Assembly: GCA_036873755.1 (NCBI GenBank) | Contig: JAVTVY010017447.1 | Location: 1-64,000, forward strand | Direction of reading: 5' to 3' | Length of the DNA: 64,000 nt | From: Hanleya hanleyi | Lineage: Eukaryota > Mollusca > Polyplacophora > Lepidopleurida > Hanleyidae | Shown: in pieces, positions 1 to 11,304 of the stretch | Layout: every line of letters begins with the position of its first letter | Numbering within the stretch: position 1 is the stretch's first letter | The notes under the pieces: generated by a model | Told to the model about the DNA's origin: nothing | Database searches by the model: none | What the model saw: only the letters and a program-made list of their open reading frames with translations | Made by a program: the position numbers and the translations under genes

Positions 1-1078
1 TACGATGATCAGATGTCTTCACAACTTACGATAGTAAGTTAAAGAGTGAACGAACGGAAATAACAAGTGCCCCAGGGGCTATAACCGACGAGCACAAATT
101 GAAGACGAGTTACTCTCAATAGCTGCGTAATTATCACCAAAAAGTTGATAAAATGGATCAGCAACATCATGGTGACATAATCTGTACTTCCTCACCGGAC
201 GTGACAGAAACTGTTGAGAGTTAGCCGGCCTAACTGGGTATTTAGGCCGGAGACGCAGATGCACGACAACCAGTGCCTGAAAAGGATAGGATAAAAACGA
301 TACCCTATGCCTAACAGGACCGAAATGGAAGATAAGATCTGCATAACCGGAAGTAGTCGAATGTGATGTCAGACCAGACTGACTGATAACATTCAACGTT
401 GCCGGACGTGGAGAAGCAACCGAGACAATAGCATACGATGAACCCTGTAGCGCCACCCCTCCCTTTCTTCCGTAACGGGGGGATACAAGGCGGAGTAGGC
501 CAGTTATTCTTATCGTAGAATAAACAGCCCGATAAAGTAGGCATTTATTCTTTATCGTAGAATAAATAGCTCGGTGATACATCGTATCATGTCAGTAAAA
601 TCGGAAGCTGATGCCACGTAAATTGAAACATGCGCCGCAGATAGCTAGGCCGCAACTGCGGGCATGTAACCTTAACTTCCACGTCTCAGAATCGGTGCGT
701 GGTACATACGTTGAATACCTCACGGACTGACGAGAACGTAAGAAACACCCGTAGAGTGGGACATAACATGATAAGTCACACGACGAGGTACATAAGTGGA
801 AGTAACTGCAGCCGTAGACGAAGCTTCCACAGAAACAAAAGTGGAAGACCCGTGATATAACGATGATACCGGAAGGTATGTAGATACCGGGAGGTACAAC
901 GTTAATGGTTGCACCATCCGATGAAATCGGAATAAACGCATACCGAAAGACGGGCCTACGTTGTTCCAGTACCGGTTTAACAGAATGAGGGGGCGCTGAC
1001 GATGTAATACGTAGCAGAGCCCTCGATAAGTTCAGCACATTCAATAAAGAACGGCGAATTTCTGTAAACCGCCGCCCC

Positions 1079-1192
1079 CACAATTCACCTCAGCAATTCT
1101 TTGCCGAGGTAAATGCCGTGGCACAATCAGTTCACCTCCGCAATATTTACATGGAATATTTATTATTGCCGAGGTGACCTTTCTGAATTGTG
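1079..1192. repeat. Compound hairpin element inside the Gag-like region
   Basis: Outer arms CACAATTCA (1079-1087) and TGAATTGTG (1184-1192) are perfect inverted repeats. Inside are two further stem-loops built on TCACCTC-GCAA and TTGC-GAGGTGA. The structure interrupts the reading frame of the surrounding Gag-like repeats, so it may be a small inserted hairpin element. No target-site duplication was identified. Confidence 0.5.
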
Positions 1193-1244
1193 AGGGCTGA
1201 AAACCGGAACCTGGAGTAATAACGACCGAGTGGTGTTATTACGT

Positions 1245-1850
1245 GTAGGTGCAATAGTAAAGGTAGCTTGCGCTAGCACAGAAGCTTAAGTACCATTACA
1301 AAACGACAATACCGCAAAGTATGTAGATATTGGAAGGTATGACGTTAATGATTGCACGATGCATAAGTAAAGGTAGGTTGCGCTGTAGTAGATGCGGCAG
1401 TACCGTTACTAATACAACAATGATACCTGAGGGTGTGAAGATCCCGTATGGTATAATGTTGTTGGTTGCATATGAGTGTCCGATAAAATCGGACGTGACG
1501 TACGTCGTAGATTGATATTGTATATCAGTCGATGCATAAGTAAAGGTAGGTTGCGCAGATGCTGCAGTACCATTACTAATACAACAATGATACCTGAGGG
1601 TGTGAAGATCCCGTATGGTATGATGTTGTTGGTTGCATATGAGTGTCCGACGTAGGTTGATATTGTATATCAGATGGTGCATAAGTAATGGTAGGTTGCG
1701 CCAATGCTGCAGTACCAATACTTTGCATGCATCTATCCACAGTGGCTGGGATAGATGCAGATTGATATAGAATATCAGTAGATGCACAAGTAAAGGTAGG
1801 TTGCGCCAATGCTGCAGTACCAATACTTGACGAAACTACCGGCATGTAAC
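1245..1850. repeat. Degenerate internal repeat of the Gag-like region
   Basis: The motif GTAAAGGTAGGTTGCGC recurs with small changes near 1250, 1365, 1537, 1682 and 1788, at spacings of about 105-175 bp. Between copies, blocks such as ATACCTGAGGGTGTGAAGAT occur twice (near 1419 and 1589). On the minus strand the units translate as a repeated ALAQPT-TYA-TDIQYQ pattern, so the expansion was probably once coding. Confidence 0.6.
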
Positions 1851-2114
1851 AAGATACAGTAGGGTAATTCGAATGCATATATCTATCCACAGAGGCTGGG
1901 ATAGACGCAGACCGTGCGGGTCTACGATAATCCGGTCCCGATATGACAGACTGTGAAGGTCCTGACTTTAGCAGATGAACAGGCGCCCTCGATAAATTCG
2001 GCACGTTCCTTAATAGGGAACGGCTATAGTCTACATAATCGGGGGCCGGATTATTACCAACAGATGTGTTTATAGATGCAGCAGTCGTCGGAAACGAACT
2101 GCGCTGATTGGTTG

Positions 2115-2662
2115 TTAATTTATGTAATGACGAATCCTAACAGGGACATTAGTCACAAACTCCGAACTTACCATTCCGTATTGAGAGCCCGATGTCGGAA
2201 TTGACGTCGTGGTTGAAAGGTCCAAGGTGGCCGTCAAGGTGAAGGTCGTCTGATTGTTGACATGACGACCGCCATCTTGTTCCCCCAACCCGGCCGTAAC
2301 AATATCGGAATTAGTGGGTGGTGGAGATACATTAACAACCTCCGGAAAATTAACGCGAGCCGAAAGAGCCGAAATGGAATTCGCAACGGACATTACTACC
2401 GAGCCTTGTATCTCCGACCCATTCCCGAAAGACTGAGGCGGAGATACGACCAAATTCTCGGCCCCGGTAAAGCCGGGCGGCGGCATAATTTCACCAGCAT
2501 ATGAGCCGACAAGATACTCTAAAATATATTGTCGGGCCACGTTTCACATTCATCACACTTTGCGTACTGGTCGCACCAAACCCCCCGGCACGGAGGACAG
2601 GCGGAATGGGGATCTGTAGTCGGTTTGGACTTCTCACAAACAATACAGAAAACGGACGCCAT
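2115..2662 (-). pseudogene. DIRS-type Gag-like N-terminus with cysteine motif, frameshifted
   Basis: A methionine at 2662-2660 opens a protein beginning MASVFCIVCEK. It carries a dense cysteine pattern: C-x2-C, then DPHSACPPC, C and CDECETWPD (about residues 6-45). Similar cysteine-rich N-termini are common in Gag-like proteins of DIRS-type tyrosine-recombinase retrotransposons in marine invertebrates. The frame stops at 2519, but the natural continuation (ILEYLVGSYAGE, about 40 residues from the Met) lies in another frame open from 2540 to 2115. A small indel near 2520-2540 has therefore broken the gene. The downstream part is Ser/Thr/Pro-rich with no catalytic motif. The family is recognised by pattern only; the frameshift is seen directly. 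Confidence 0.6.
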
Positions 2663-3089
2663 GTTGGTTTTTATTTGATTCTCTCTTTGATACTCCCTGA
2701 TGCGTTGACGAAATCCAGGCCAGTAATCACACAGAATCACAGTAAATCCCACGTATACAACAGGTAAATATCCCAGGTAAACAGCCAAGGTAAATATCCA
2801 GGTAAAGACGTAGGTAATCCGAGGTAATCCAATGTAGAAGTTTAACTTTTTTTCCAAGACACAAAGAACAACGACTCCTCCACTACGAGTTGCAATGGGA
2901 AGAAGGAAGTGACGTGGTCGGTCACGTGGGATCTGGGTACTCGCGCATGGGCATTGGGGCAGTACAGGGACTATTTTTATTCTGTGGTAATATATTACAA
3001 TTAGGCAATCGCGTAAGAACACGATAGCAAAAAGTATGTGAAGGTAAGTTTAACAGCGCAAGAAATATATCCAGTTTTGGAGAACACAC

Positions 3090-3464
3090 CACCTAAGTCA
3101 TCTTCATTTTATCCAGCCAATTTCTACGTTCCCACTTCGAACCTGCCTTGATTTATCTGACCCCTTCAGCGTTCAAAATCCGAGAACCAATCAGAACGTA
3201 CACATCGATTGCGAGTGAAGTCACATAGGGTTCCATCATCCTCTATTAGCGGCGTCCTTCCTCCTAATATGGTGCCCACTAATTAGGTCAGCCAATCAAT
3301 AACGCTCTTGTGCGACCCATTTCGAATTTCAAATGTTTTCGAGGTCAGTGACGTCTCGTGTCTATTTATAAGTTATTTGAACATTGAAGGGGTCCAGATA
3401 TATCAAGGGAAGTTCGAAGTGGGAAGGTAGAAATTGGCTGGATAAAATGAAGATGCACCTAAGT
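3090..3464. mobile_element. Inverted-repeat element with 9-bp target-site duplication (MULE-like MITE)
   Basis: A 357-bp unit (3099-3455) is flanked by the perfect direct repeat CACCTAAGT at 3090-3098 and 3456-3464. Its ends are long terminal inverted repeats of about 78 bp (3099-3177 and 3376-3455), beginning CATCTTCATTTTATCCAGCC and differing by only a few substitutions and small indels. There is no open frame of useful size, so it is non-autonomous. A 9-bp duplication with long inverted repeats is the pattern of Mutator-like elements, but no transposase is available to confirm the superfamily. Confidence 0.8.
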
Positions 3465-4472
3465 ACACTGGTAGCAATTACCTTGTGAAACTTCAATGCC
3501 ACAAAGAAATCTTCTTTATGGATTGGTACGGGACAGGAGTCCGCCATTCATCTGGACAAGAAAAATTATGTTAAATATTACGTTAAACGAGAGATCCTGA
3601 ACGATCTTGGCGCCCACCATTGTCCGATAATTGTAAGCTAATGACAAGAGGATCTTCTTGTCCTTTGTTACTAAGACGATTGAGTTGTAATTTTGTTTAC
3701 AGAAGTTCGAATCTGAGCGAAAAAGATCAAAAAAGGGACACGGGGAAACACCAAGATATAATCTTTCTAAGTTTCAGGAGTTTCAAGATTTCTAGAATCT
3801 GTACTTATGTCTGTTGTTATAGTACAAGAGAAATGAGCAAAGTTAGTCTGAAAGTGAATGTACATGTACGGAGGATCCTTCGTCTTCGTTTTGTAGTATT
3901 CTTATTTTATTTATTTTTGTTGCACGTGTCATCATTGGGTACTGGAAGCGAAGAAAAATCTCTTTGTCACTTTGGCATACTTAAGATTTTATAATGAGGA
4001 ACGAATGCTAATTCTGCTCTGTTTACTGAACTAGTTTGAGATATCTCTTTTAAGATACCATGCTCGAAAATAGTAAGATGGTACAATACTTAATACTGAA
4101 GGGATCCGGTCCGCGCAGTAATGTTGAAACTTCGAATTTGAAAGTGTCTGAATCCTGATTATCTCCCTTGGATCGAAACATGCAGTAGTCTACAGTTGTC
4201 GAGTTGTGACATTATGTCACAAGAGTGACGTCCCTTCATGTAGCTGACCCGCCGGCAGACGAAAGGGTGGGGCAGTTCACTTGCAACTGCATGGACCAAA
4301 GAAAACTGATTTAAAATTTGAAGAAATACATTTTAATTCCGAATTATTTGAACTTCTTGATATGGAAAGTGAAGATATGGATATTATCTATAGTCAATAT
4401 ATAGAATATGCCCCAACGTTTGATCCGCCGACTCTTGTGATGCAACGTCACAACCCGGGAATACCGTATTAA
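3465..4472. other. No supported gene; low-complexity intergenic sequence
   Basis: The stretch holds a 124-codon plus-strand frame (3620-3994) whose inner Met (about 3833) precedes a hydrophobic segment FVVFLFYLFLLHV. It also holds a 63-codon acidic frame (4281-4472). Neither resembles a known family, and neither has visible splice or promoter support, so I do not call them genes. Confidence 0.4.
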
Positions 4473-6627
4473 TTGGATTTTCGAATTGGACCAAAAAAGG
4501 TATCTTGCACAACTAGGCCCCATGTGGGACCTATGTACCAAATTTCAGAAAGATCCATGAAATATTTCCTGAGAATTCACGATAACAATGTTTCAAGGGG
4601 AAATTCAAGATGGCCACCTGGCAGCCATATTGGATTTTCGAATCGGACCAAAAAAGGTATCTTGCACAACTAGGCCCCATGTGGGACCTATGTACCAAAT
4701 TTCAAAAAGATCCATGAAATATTTCCTGAGAATTCACGATAACAATGTTTCAAGGGGAAATTCAAGTTGGCCACCTGGCAGCCATATTGGATTTTCGAAT
4801 CGGACCAAAACAGTTATCTTGCACAACTGGACCACAAGGGGAATCTGTGTACCAAATTTCAGAAAGATCCATGCAGTACTTCTTGAGAAATCACGATAAC
4901 AAAGTTTCATTGGGAAATCCAAGATGGGCGACTGGTGGCCATATTGGATTTTCGAATCGGATCAGAAAAGGTATCTTGCACAACTAGGCGACAAGGGGAA
5001 CCTGTGTACCAAATTTGACAAAGATCCATGCAGTAGTTCCTGAGAAATCGCAATAACAAAGTTTCATGGGGGAATCCAAGATGGCCGCCTAATGAACATA
5101 TTGGATTTTGGAATCGGACCAGAAAAGGTATGATGCACAACTGGACCACAAGGGCAACCTGTCTACCAAATTTGAGAAAGATCCAGGCAGTACTTCCTGA
5201 GAAATCACAATAACAAAGTTTCATGGGAAAATCTAAGATGGCCGCCTGGTGGCCACATTGGATTTTCAATTTGAACCGAAAAAGGTATCTTGCACAACTA
5301 GAGCCCAAGGGGAACCTGTGTACCAAATTTGAGAAAGATTCATGCAGTACTTCCTGAGAAATGACGATAAAGTTTCATGGGGAAATCCAAGATGGCTGCC
5401 TGGTGGCCATATTGGTTTTTCGAATCGGACCAGAAAAGGTATCTTGCACAACTGGACCCCAAGGCGAACCTGTGTACCAAATTTGAGAAAGATCCATGCA
5501 GTAGTTCCTGAGAAATCGCGATAACAAGGTTTCATGGAGAAATCCAAGATGGCTGCCTGGTGGCCATATTGGATTTTCGAATCGGACCAGAAAAGGTATC
5601 TTGCACAACTAGACCCCATGTGGGACATGTATACCAAATTTGAGAAAGATCCATGCAGTAGTTCCTGAGGAATCGCGATAACAAGGTTTCATAGGGAAAT
5701 CCAAGATGGCTGCCTGTTGGCCATATTGGGTTTTCGAATCGGACCACAAAAGGTATCTTGCACAACTAGACCCCAAGTGGAGCCTGTGTACCAAATTTGA
5801 GAAAGATCCATGTAGTAGTTCCTGAGAAATCGCGATAACAAGGTTTCATGGGGAAATCCAAGATGGCTGCCTGGTGGCCATATTGGATTTTCGAATCGGA
5901 CCAGAAAAGGTATCTTGCACAACTAGACCCCAAGGGGAACCTGTGTACCAAATTTGAAAAGATCCATGCAGTAGTTCCTGAGAAATCGCGATAACAACGT
6001 TTCATGGGGAAATCCAAGATGGCTGCCTGGTGGCCATATTGGATTTTCGAATCGGACCAGAAAAGGTTTCTTGCACAACTAGACCCCAAGGGGAACCTGT
6101 GTACCAAATTTGAGAAAGATCCATGCAGTAGTTCCAGAGAAATCGCGATAACAAGGTTTCATGGGGAAATCCAAGATGGCTGCCTGGTGGCCATATTGGA
6201 TTTTCGAATCGGACCAGAAAAGGTTTCCTGCACAACTAGACCCCAAGGGAAACCTGTGTACCAAATTTGAAAAAGATCTATGAAGTAGTTCCTGAGAAAT
6301 CGCGGTAACAAGGTTTCATGGGGAAATCCAAGATGGCTGCCTGGTGGCCATATTGGATTTTCGAATCGGACCAGAAAAGGTTTCTTGCACAACTAGACCC
6401 GAAGGGGAACCTGTGTACCAAATTTGAAAAAGATCCATGCAGTAGTTCCTGAGAAATCGCGGTAACAAGGTTTCATGGGGAAATCCAAGATGGCTGCCTG
6501 GTGGCCATATTGGATTTTCGAATCGGACCAGAAAAGGTTTCTTGCACAACCAGACCCCAAGGGGAACCTGTGTACCAAATTTGAAAAAGATCCATGCAGT
6601 AGTTCCTGAGAAATCGCGGTAACAAGA
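4473..6627. repeat. 157-bp satellite array, about 13-14 copies
   Basis: Units repeat with a period of 157 bp. Each contains TTGGATTTTCGAATCGGACC, then a TTGCACAACTAG block, ACCAAATTTGAGAAAGATCC, and CCAAGATGGCTGCCTGGTGG. Copies in the middle and right (5400-6600) are more alike than those on the left, where the first units differ at several sites and one unit near 5370 has a small deletion. Because 157 is not a multiple of three, each unit yields the same short 77-codon minus-strand frame in shifting phase; these are not genes. The array ends exactly where an ACGG-type microsatellite begins, which ties it to the terminus annotated next. Confidence 0.9.
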
Positions 6628-6710
6628 ATTGTTTACGTGTGGACTGACGACGGACGACGGACCACGGACGAAAATTTATTTGAGCAGCCCATCACCATGG
6701 TGGGCTAAAA
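6628..6710 (+). mobile_element. Pearl-like (Helitron-related) 3' terminus: ACGG microsatellite, hairpin, CTAAAA
   Basis: Directly after the satellite comes GACGACGGACGACGGACCAC with similar units, then AGCCCA-TCACCATGG-TGGGCT (6686-6706), a stem-loop followed at once by AAAA. Tandem core units of about 160 bp, an ACGG-type microsatellite and a terminal hairpin are the published architecture of the bivalve pearl elements, now regarded as Helitron-like. No Rep/helicase gene is present, so the copy is non-autonomous. The left end is not resolved; it probably lies between 4200 and 4473. Confidence 0.6.
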
Positions 6711-6719
6711 ATCCGACAT

Positions 6720-7400
6720 CCTGACCGATAATGAGTAGGACCACAGTTTTAATGAGTTATGCTTCTACCATCTTCCCCAGGGATTTTGTTATTCTTTAAA
6801 CCAAGATTTCCTCGGCAGTGACTATATTATCAAGAGTAGCATGATAGTAACTCTCTGCAGAGGGCTTATGAAATTCATTCTCCCTAACATCACATGTAGG
6901 CAGACCCAGCAGTGATATAAAATGGTCCGCCAGGAGATTTTTGTCAAACGGAATCGGTTCTAGGTTTAGTTTCTATCATTTTTAGAAGTTTCCAATAGTA
7001 TGAAGCATTAGATTCTCTGACGTGCTGGCCAATGAGACGGGGATGATATTTAGTACTTTTCTCATGGACCTGTTTCCTATATTCTTTCTTTACTGCATGA
7101 ACATTTTGCCTGGCATAGTTCGTTTGACCATTATTATCATGATTATATAGTGATTAACTGGTTTTGTTCGCCTTTTCGCAGATTTACAGCCCTGGTCATA
7201 CCATTCGTTTTTTTTTATTTCACTGGCCCTAATTATTCTAACTTGGATCGAAACTTTACAGTTTACAAGACGTAGGATGGCAGTAATGTCGATCATGCTT
7301 TGCTGGACCCTTTTCAGGTCACTGGAATAAGGTGTCATTATAAAATAATTAAGAAGTTGCCGAATTTGGGCAGTTTTTAGTTCGTTTTGCACGAGAACAG
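6720..7400 (-). pseudogene. Decayed LINE fragment (linker between endonuclease and RT)
   Basis: The frame at 7090-7392 contains NEWYDQGCKSAKRRTK, resembling the W(F/Y)D-EC-SAKR linker found upstream of the RT domain in many non-LTR retrotransposon ORF2 proteins. Further downstream on the same strand, in shifted frames, are NASYYWKLLK (about 7000-7030) and ADHFISLLGLPTCDVRENEF (about 6880-6940), which also fit that linker. Several stops and frame changes show that it is dead. It may be the missing upstream part of a LINE A-type element, but the link is inferred. Confidence 0.5.
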
Positions 7401-8379
7401 GGCGCCGTGCGGCCCATTTCCTCCTGATATAATTTTTTTTTAGACTGCATTATTGTTGGATGTATGTATCACTATGGGGGTGATTCGCAGATGAAAGTGG
7501 ATGGATGGATGGATGGATGTACTTGGGCACTCCATCGCACCGGGATGGGCACAGGTCGTGCGAACACGCCGTGCAACTCGTTTCCCCCAACCCGCCCTAC
7601 ACATGATCCCCACATTCTTATTAAACGATATACCTTCTTTTTCCATAACTACAGAAGTATCACATAATATTTCCCTCTGTCAAGCCCCCTCATTCTCTCT
7701 TCTCGGACCGATTCTTAGTGGCAACTTTGACCAACTATCACCATGGACACTCATAATCAAATCTCCCAATAGCCACTCAGCCTCCCCATTGACTCAACAT
7801 TTAATATATCACCAATCGAATTTCTCTCCAGCCCACTTTCTTCAATAATGGTTCATCCCCGCAACACCATAGTAATCCTCGTCCAGGTGTCTAAATGTTC
7901 CAGTATCCTATTCTTCCACGTCCTCTCCAGCTTTCCACTGTTGAGCTGTTTCACAAAATAATCCTTAACATTGCACATTGCACCCAGTTGTCACATTAAC
8001 ATTCTGCCTCCACCAACCCCTCAATATCCCCTCTAAATGGTCCACATATCTTGCACAAAGTTGGATACGATACGGCTCTGTCTTATCCAAAGTATTACCA
8101 CCAAGCCCCAACAAGCCTGATAAGGCTAGGTCTTCATCATCCCCACTTATCCTTCCCCATCTAATTTACTTATGTGAAGCTATCAACTGACCCCTCAACT
8201 CGGCCCTCCTTGCCCTGTACCTTCCACAATATAACAAGTTTCATATTCCCCCATCACCCCACATGTTTTACAACTTTTCTCGTCCAGACCTCGTTTCATG
8301 CTATTCCTTGTGGCCAACGACCCTGTCCTAGCCTTCGCCAGCCAAGAAAAAAATCACCCGCCCAGTCTACATATCTCTC
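7401..8379. other. No clear gene; possible eroded LINE B tail
   Basis: There are short C/T-rich plus-strand frames, a (GATG)n run near 7500-7516 and a T-run near 7433. On the minus strand the sequence continues downstream of the LINE B C-terminal fragment and may be its eroded end, but I see no motif that secures this. Confidence 0.3.
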
Positions 8380-8745
8380 TTTTCATGGACCCGCTTTCTT
8401 CTTGTATATAAACAAGGATGACTTAGATTCCATCCCATCCTTCCACTCACCTTTCATCCACTTTAACAGAAACCATTTTTTCCCATCTTCTCTCACTTTT
8501 CCGGTTTCCATTAGGTTAACATCATAGTTTGTGCTAATCGCTTCTACTTCCTTGAACCACCCAGTCTGTTTTTCTGTTTTGAGACCTTCCTTCCCTGCAG
8601 TATTTGCCCATTCTAACAAGACGCCCATAGTAGTTTAACTTCAGTATTTCTACTTTCTCAGCCATTCTGCTCCAACCAAGTTCTCCATAAATAGCTTCTA
8701 TTGCAGTCAATCGGTTCACCCCTAGTATCCACCTCCCTGCCTTTA
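8380..8745 (-). pseudogene. LINE B ORF2 C-terminal fragment, separated from its body
   Basis: Reading on the minus strand from about 8745, the frame gives AGRWILGVNRLTAIEAIYGE, then LGWSRMAEKVEILKLNYYGR. In the LINE family represented at 12826-15118, the segment after the conserved VERK would be expected to read like GR-ILG-NR---EAIYGE-GW. This piece therefore looks like the missing C-terminus of the same gene copy. It then runs on through frame changes to about 8380. The direct repeat CCTTTA (8740-8745 and 12826-12831, plus strand) marks both edges of the intervening DNA. Confidence 0.6.
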
Positions 8746-9592
8746 AAACACACTTGTCACGTCACTCTATTGTCCCAACGCTCCATTACTTTTAAGGAAT
8801 CAAGAGTTGCTCGAACATTGCATTCTACAGAATGGAGAGTTAAGGTAGATAGAGCCTGTACCAGTTTCAAGAGAAACACACGCAACACACTTTCCAGTAC
8901 ATTTACTAATGTTGTGATAACGCAAATATACGACATAAAATTACTAAGCTATGAGGAAATTAGTGTAATAGAATCCTACGACTCGTGTTCCTCTATGATA
9001 GTATGCTTGTGAAACATTTATATACATAGAGGATAAACAGGTCACTTTAGTGATGGGATGAGTGATTTGCATATTACGAGTTGAGAGTTCAAACGGGATT
9101 GTCTCCCATACCGTCTCTCGATTTAAACGTGTCTTCCGCTTTGTTCTACGAAAGGGCTGAAACCTGATGACATTTTGTACCACTTCTGTCTTGTGACGCG
9201 ATGTACGTCCATGAACAAGTAGATGGCCGGTTGGCATCACAACACAGATGAATTACCACCATCACCTCCCTCATGTAACCCGACATCAATTTAATTGTTC
9301 GCACGAAATCACTGAACTGGAACAACCGGAAGAGCAAACTTCAATTTGGTGGGACGGTTTATATATAGGTCTTCGTTAGCCACGCTAGTCAAGTCATATA
9401 GCTACATGAAAGAATGAGAGCAAAGTAGAGTGGTGCAATCTTTCAACATTTAATAACAAGCCAGGATACCCGCGCAAGATAATAGAAATAATAATAATAA
9501 AAAATAAACTCGAAATAGGTTTTTCGCGGTAGATAATTCACAATCCCACAGAGATGCAATATTAGTTCTACAGTTACTCCATGTGATTTGAG
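8746..9592. other. Left part of the DNA splitting LINE B; no gene recognised
   Basis: Positions 8775-8850 hold a diverged half-copy of the palindromic sequence seen at 11305-11370 (TTTAAGGAAT plus AGAGTT-CTCG-ACATT). The rest shows only short frames without motifs. Confidence 0.4.
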
Positions 9593-9970
9593 TTCAACAG
9601 GTCAGAGCAAAGGATTAACTGGGATATATATCCCACTTGGGATATTAAATCCAAGTCTGGATATTGAAATAGAACCTAATTGGGATATTTTGACCGATTT
9701 TCATACTAAACGACAAATGATGAATTTCGGCAACTAAACTACAAAACAAGATAATAATCTACTTCACAAAACTGCCAATACGATTGTATAATTTTGCAGA
9801 TTTTTTCTCGCTGAAATTATTTGTTCGTGTAATTGTTGAAATGTACACCCCATCTGTGACCACTATGTCTTTATAATAACAGAAAAAAACCTATCAAATA
9901 TGCCAGCTTAAAGTATGATATCCCAGTTCAGATATATATCCCAGTTAGTCCTTTTCCCTGACCTGTTCAA
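9593..9970. mobile_element. Inverted-repeat element with TTCAA target-site duplication
   Basis: The unit 9598-9965 is flanked by TTCAA (9593-9597 and 9966-9970). Its ends are inverted repeats of about 40 bp beginning CAGGTCAG and continuing through an AAAGGA-TAACTGGGATATA block. The interior repeats the GGGATAT motif several more times, in both orientations. No coding frame is present, so it is a non-autonomous element of unassigned superfamily. Confidence 0.65.
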
Positions 9971-9989
9971 CGTGAAGTAGGCCATAGCG

Positions 9990-10640
9990 TAATTCGTTAC
10001 AGTAATCAGTAATCCAATCTGCGAAATACAACACAGCCATCGGATCGCGACACACAGTAATCAATTATCGACACAGTGAATAGTAATCCAATATGCGAAA
10101 ACATTCATTTCGCGACAGTGAATAGTAATCCAATATGCGACCCAGCAATCGTTTCACGGCACCAGAAATAGTTATCTAATGTGCGACACAGTCAGCTCGC
10201 GACACAGTGAGTAGTAATCCAGTATGCGAAACAGCAATCAGTTCGCAACACAGGAAATAGTTATCCAATATGCGACCCCATCAGTTCACGACACCGTGAT
10301 CAGTTTGCAACAGAGCAATAAATTTGCGATACACGGCAATCAGTAATTCAATCTGCGACAGTATGTATCCAATCTGCGACACACAGTAATCAGTTTGCGC
10401 ACAGGGCAAGCAGTAATTCAATCTGCGACAGTATGTAACCAATCTGCGACACAATAATCAGTTTGCGACTGAGTAGTCAGTAGTCACTTTGCGACAAAAT
10501 AATCAGTAGTCAGTTTGCGACAGACTAACCAGTAATAAGTTTGCGACACATGGGAATCAGTTATTCAATCTGCAACAGTATGTTCCCAATCTACGACACA
10601 GTAATTATTATCAGCGGTCTCTCACAATAATCAGAAAACC
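9990..10640. repeat. Degenerate minisatellite built on CAGTAATCAGTTTGCGACA
   Basis: Units of about 18-45 bp combine CAGTAATC or CAGTGAATAGTAATCC with (A/T)TGCGAC(A)C. The repeats are irregular, with many substitutions and no constant spacing. There is no coding potential. Confidence 0.7.
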
Positions 10641-11304
10641 AGAAACGGACGATCATGACGGAAGTTAGGAATTCCGAGTGTGGATGACAGTCTTCAGTAA
10701 GACACAGTTAGTAGTATGATGCTATGCATATAGTAAATCATTTACCTGGACTTTCGTGATAAACTTGTACAAGTGAATCCAATGAATAGCCACATTCAGA
10801 AATCACAAATGTGGCAAGTAACACAGTCCATCGGTATACTACCGATATAAAAGTAAAATTCAAACCCGGGGTTAAAATACACTTCAGTCTCTCTCTCTCT
10901 CTGGACACATACACCACACATTCGTACAGCACTGCTGATTTACTATAAAATGTCCGATCAACGCCTTGATTGCTTTTATAAGTGTCGAGAGGCATGACTA
11001 ATCGAGGTCGAATCACACCAGGTCGGAAACGACTAATCTATCGATCTTCAACCACAAACAGTTCGAGTTACTCTTATATTGTACAATGTCCTGCATGTAA
11101 GCCCAAGCGCACCAGGCAGACTCAGCGAGCGTAATTCAGAGTTCATCATTTACAATGTTAACGTTATGTCGTCTTAAATGACACATTATCGTGACATCAT
11201 CGTCACGACAACTTCAAGCCTTGCAGCACATGTACTGCTTTGACAGTTAGACTGGTATCGGCGCTAAAACCATGGCCTTTGTGAGTGGGTGTGTTTTAAG
11301 TAGC
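10641..11304. other. No gene recognised
   Basis: A minus-strand 92-codon frame (10738-11016) spans a (CT)n tract near 10889-10902 and has no domain. I see nothing else of note. Confidence 0.4.

Larger units (their letters stand above)
1..2114 (-). pseudogene. Remainder of DIRS-type Gag-like region, repeat-rich and broken
   Basis: This minus-strand stretch continues the Gag-like region that starts near 2662 and runs off the left edge of the window. Frames open at 1576-2004, 592-1083 and 79-582 are rich in Ser, Thr, Tyr and Pro. They contain two related blocks: one around LSRAPVHLLK (near 1980) and one around LSRALLRITS (near 1030). This suggests an internal duplication of roughly 0.95 kb. A segment near 150-200 reads RLCHHDVADPFYQ. 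No reverse transcriptase is present here; in elements of this class it would lie to the left of the window. Assignment rests on adjacency to the cysteine motif at 2519-2662 rather than on recognisable domains, so it is tentative. Confidence 0.4.

Noticed and set aside
3620..3994. 124-codon ORF with a hydrophobic segment, possible small secreted protein
   Set aside because: Single frame in AT-rich DNA, with no splice, promoter or similarity support.
4473..6578. Series of 61-113-codon minus-strand ORFs with near-identical proteins
   Set aside because: They are the same stretch of a 157-bp satellite read in successive units; the period is not a multiple of three, so they cannot form one protein.
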